Source of the DNA: Synergistaceae bacterium
GTDB taxonomy: Bacteria > Synergistota > Synergistia > Synergistales > Aminobacteriaceae
Reading direction: 5' to 3'
Length of the DNA: 5,310 nt
NCBI GenBank assembly: GCA_017446645.1
Contig: JAFSQO010000176.1
Span: 1-5,310, forward strand
Under the pieces are notes generated by a model. It had not been told where the DNA came from. It searched no databases and saw nothing but the letters and a program-made list of their open reading frames with translations. Of this stretch, positions 5,127 through 5,310 are shown piece after piece (within the stretch, counting starts at the first letter, position 1; each line of letters starts with the position of its first letter). Both the position numbers and the translations under genes were made by a program.

Positions 5127-5310
5127 ATGAAGAAATTTTTCGTAGCGTTATTAATTTGTCTGGTCATAACATCGTCAGCTTATTCTGAATCAAAAGAAGA
5201 ATATGACCCTCAGCACACTATGCTTGCTCTCAACATGGCAATCGTCTCAGTCCACAAGATTCTCACAGCCGAAAACAGAGCCATACTTGAGCAGGAATAC
5301 AACAACATCA
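5127..5310 (+). CDS. Secreted protein of unknown function, 3' end outside window (partial)
   Basis: The ATG at 5127 opens 61 codons that run off the right edge with no stop. The N-terminus MKKFFVALLICLVITSSAYS is a Sec signal peptide (two Lys, a hydrophobic core to about 17, likely cleavage after AYS near residue 20). The visible mature part, from ESKEEYDPQHTMLALNMAIV (21-40) to about residue 61, is predicted to be largely helical and ends in acidic/Asn-rich sequence. I do not recognise the family. AGGAGG at 5110-5115 lies 11 nt before the ATG. It is transcribed divergently from the antitoxin-like gene. Export is well supported; function is unknown. Confidence 0.78.
   Translation, partial: MKKFFVALLICLVITSSAYSESKEEYDPQHTMLALNMAIVSVHKILTAENRAILEQEYNNI

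Overview
The window holds part of a bacterial chromosome of moderate GC content. Five genes lie on the minus strand and a sixth starts on the plus strand at the right edge. There are no mobile elements, CRISPR arrays, tRNAs or rRNAs. The organism cannot be fixed from the sequence. AGGAGG-type ribosome binding sites, short AT-rich spacers and the protein styles would suit an anaerobic gut-type bacterium (Synergistota or Bacillota); this is a low-confidence impression.

Read in the direction of transcription (right to left), the minus strand carries: (1) a Phd/YefM-family antitoxin-like protein (4747-5037) with no toxin beside it and a disrupted 5' end; (2) a secreted protein of unknown function with a C-terminal SH3b-like domain (3857-4696); (3) a small, apparently cytoplasmic protein resembling C39/papain-like cysteine peptidases (3183-3797); (4) a class A penicillin-binding protein of the PBP1A type (676-3141); then a strong intrinsic terminator (627-668); and (5) the N-terminal two thirds or so of a family-2-like glycosyltransferase (1-545), which runs off the left edge. 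On the plus strand, a short secreted protein begins at 5127 and is cut by the right edge.

Spacings of 41-59 bp and no visible terminators between 4746 and 676 suggest that genes 2-4 can be co-transcribed, although -10-like boxes before genes 2 and 3 suggest internal promoters. The common theme is the cell envelope: a peptidoglycan polymerase/transpeptidase, an exported SH3b protein that may bind wall material, and a peptidase-like protein of unknown target. The link is by position only. The gap 5048-5126 is a divergent control region with a near-palindrome over the likely plus-strand promoter.

The two points most worth a second look are the antitoxin start, where the Shine-Dalgarno serves an ATG in the wrong frame (implying a +1 shift), and the SH3b protein / C39-like protein / PBP1A neighbourhood.
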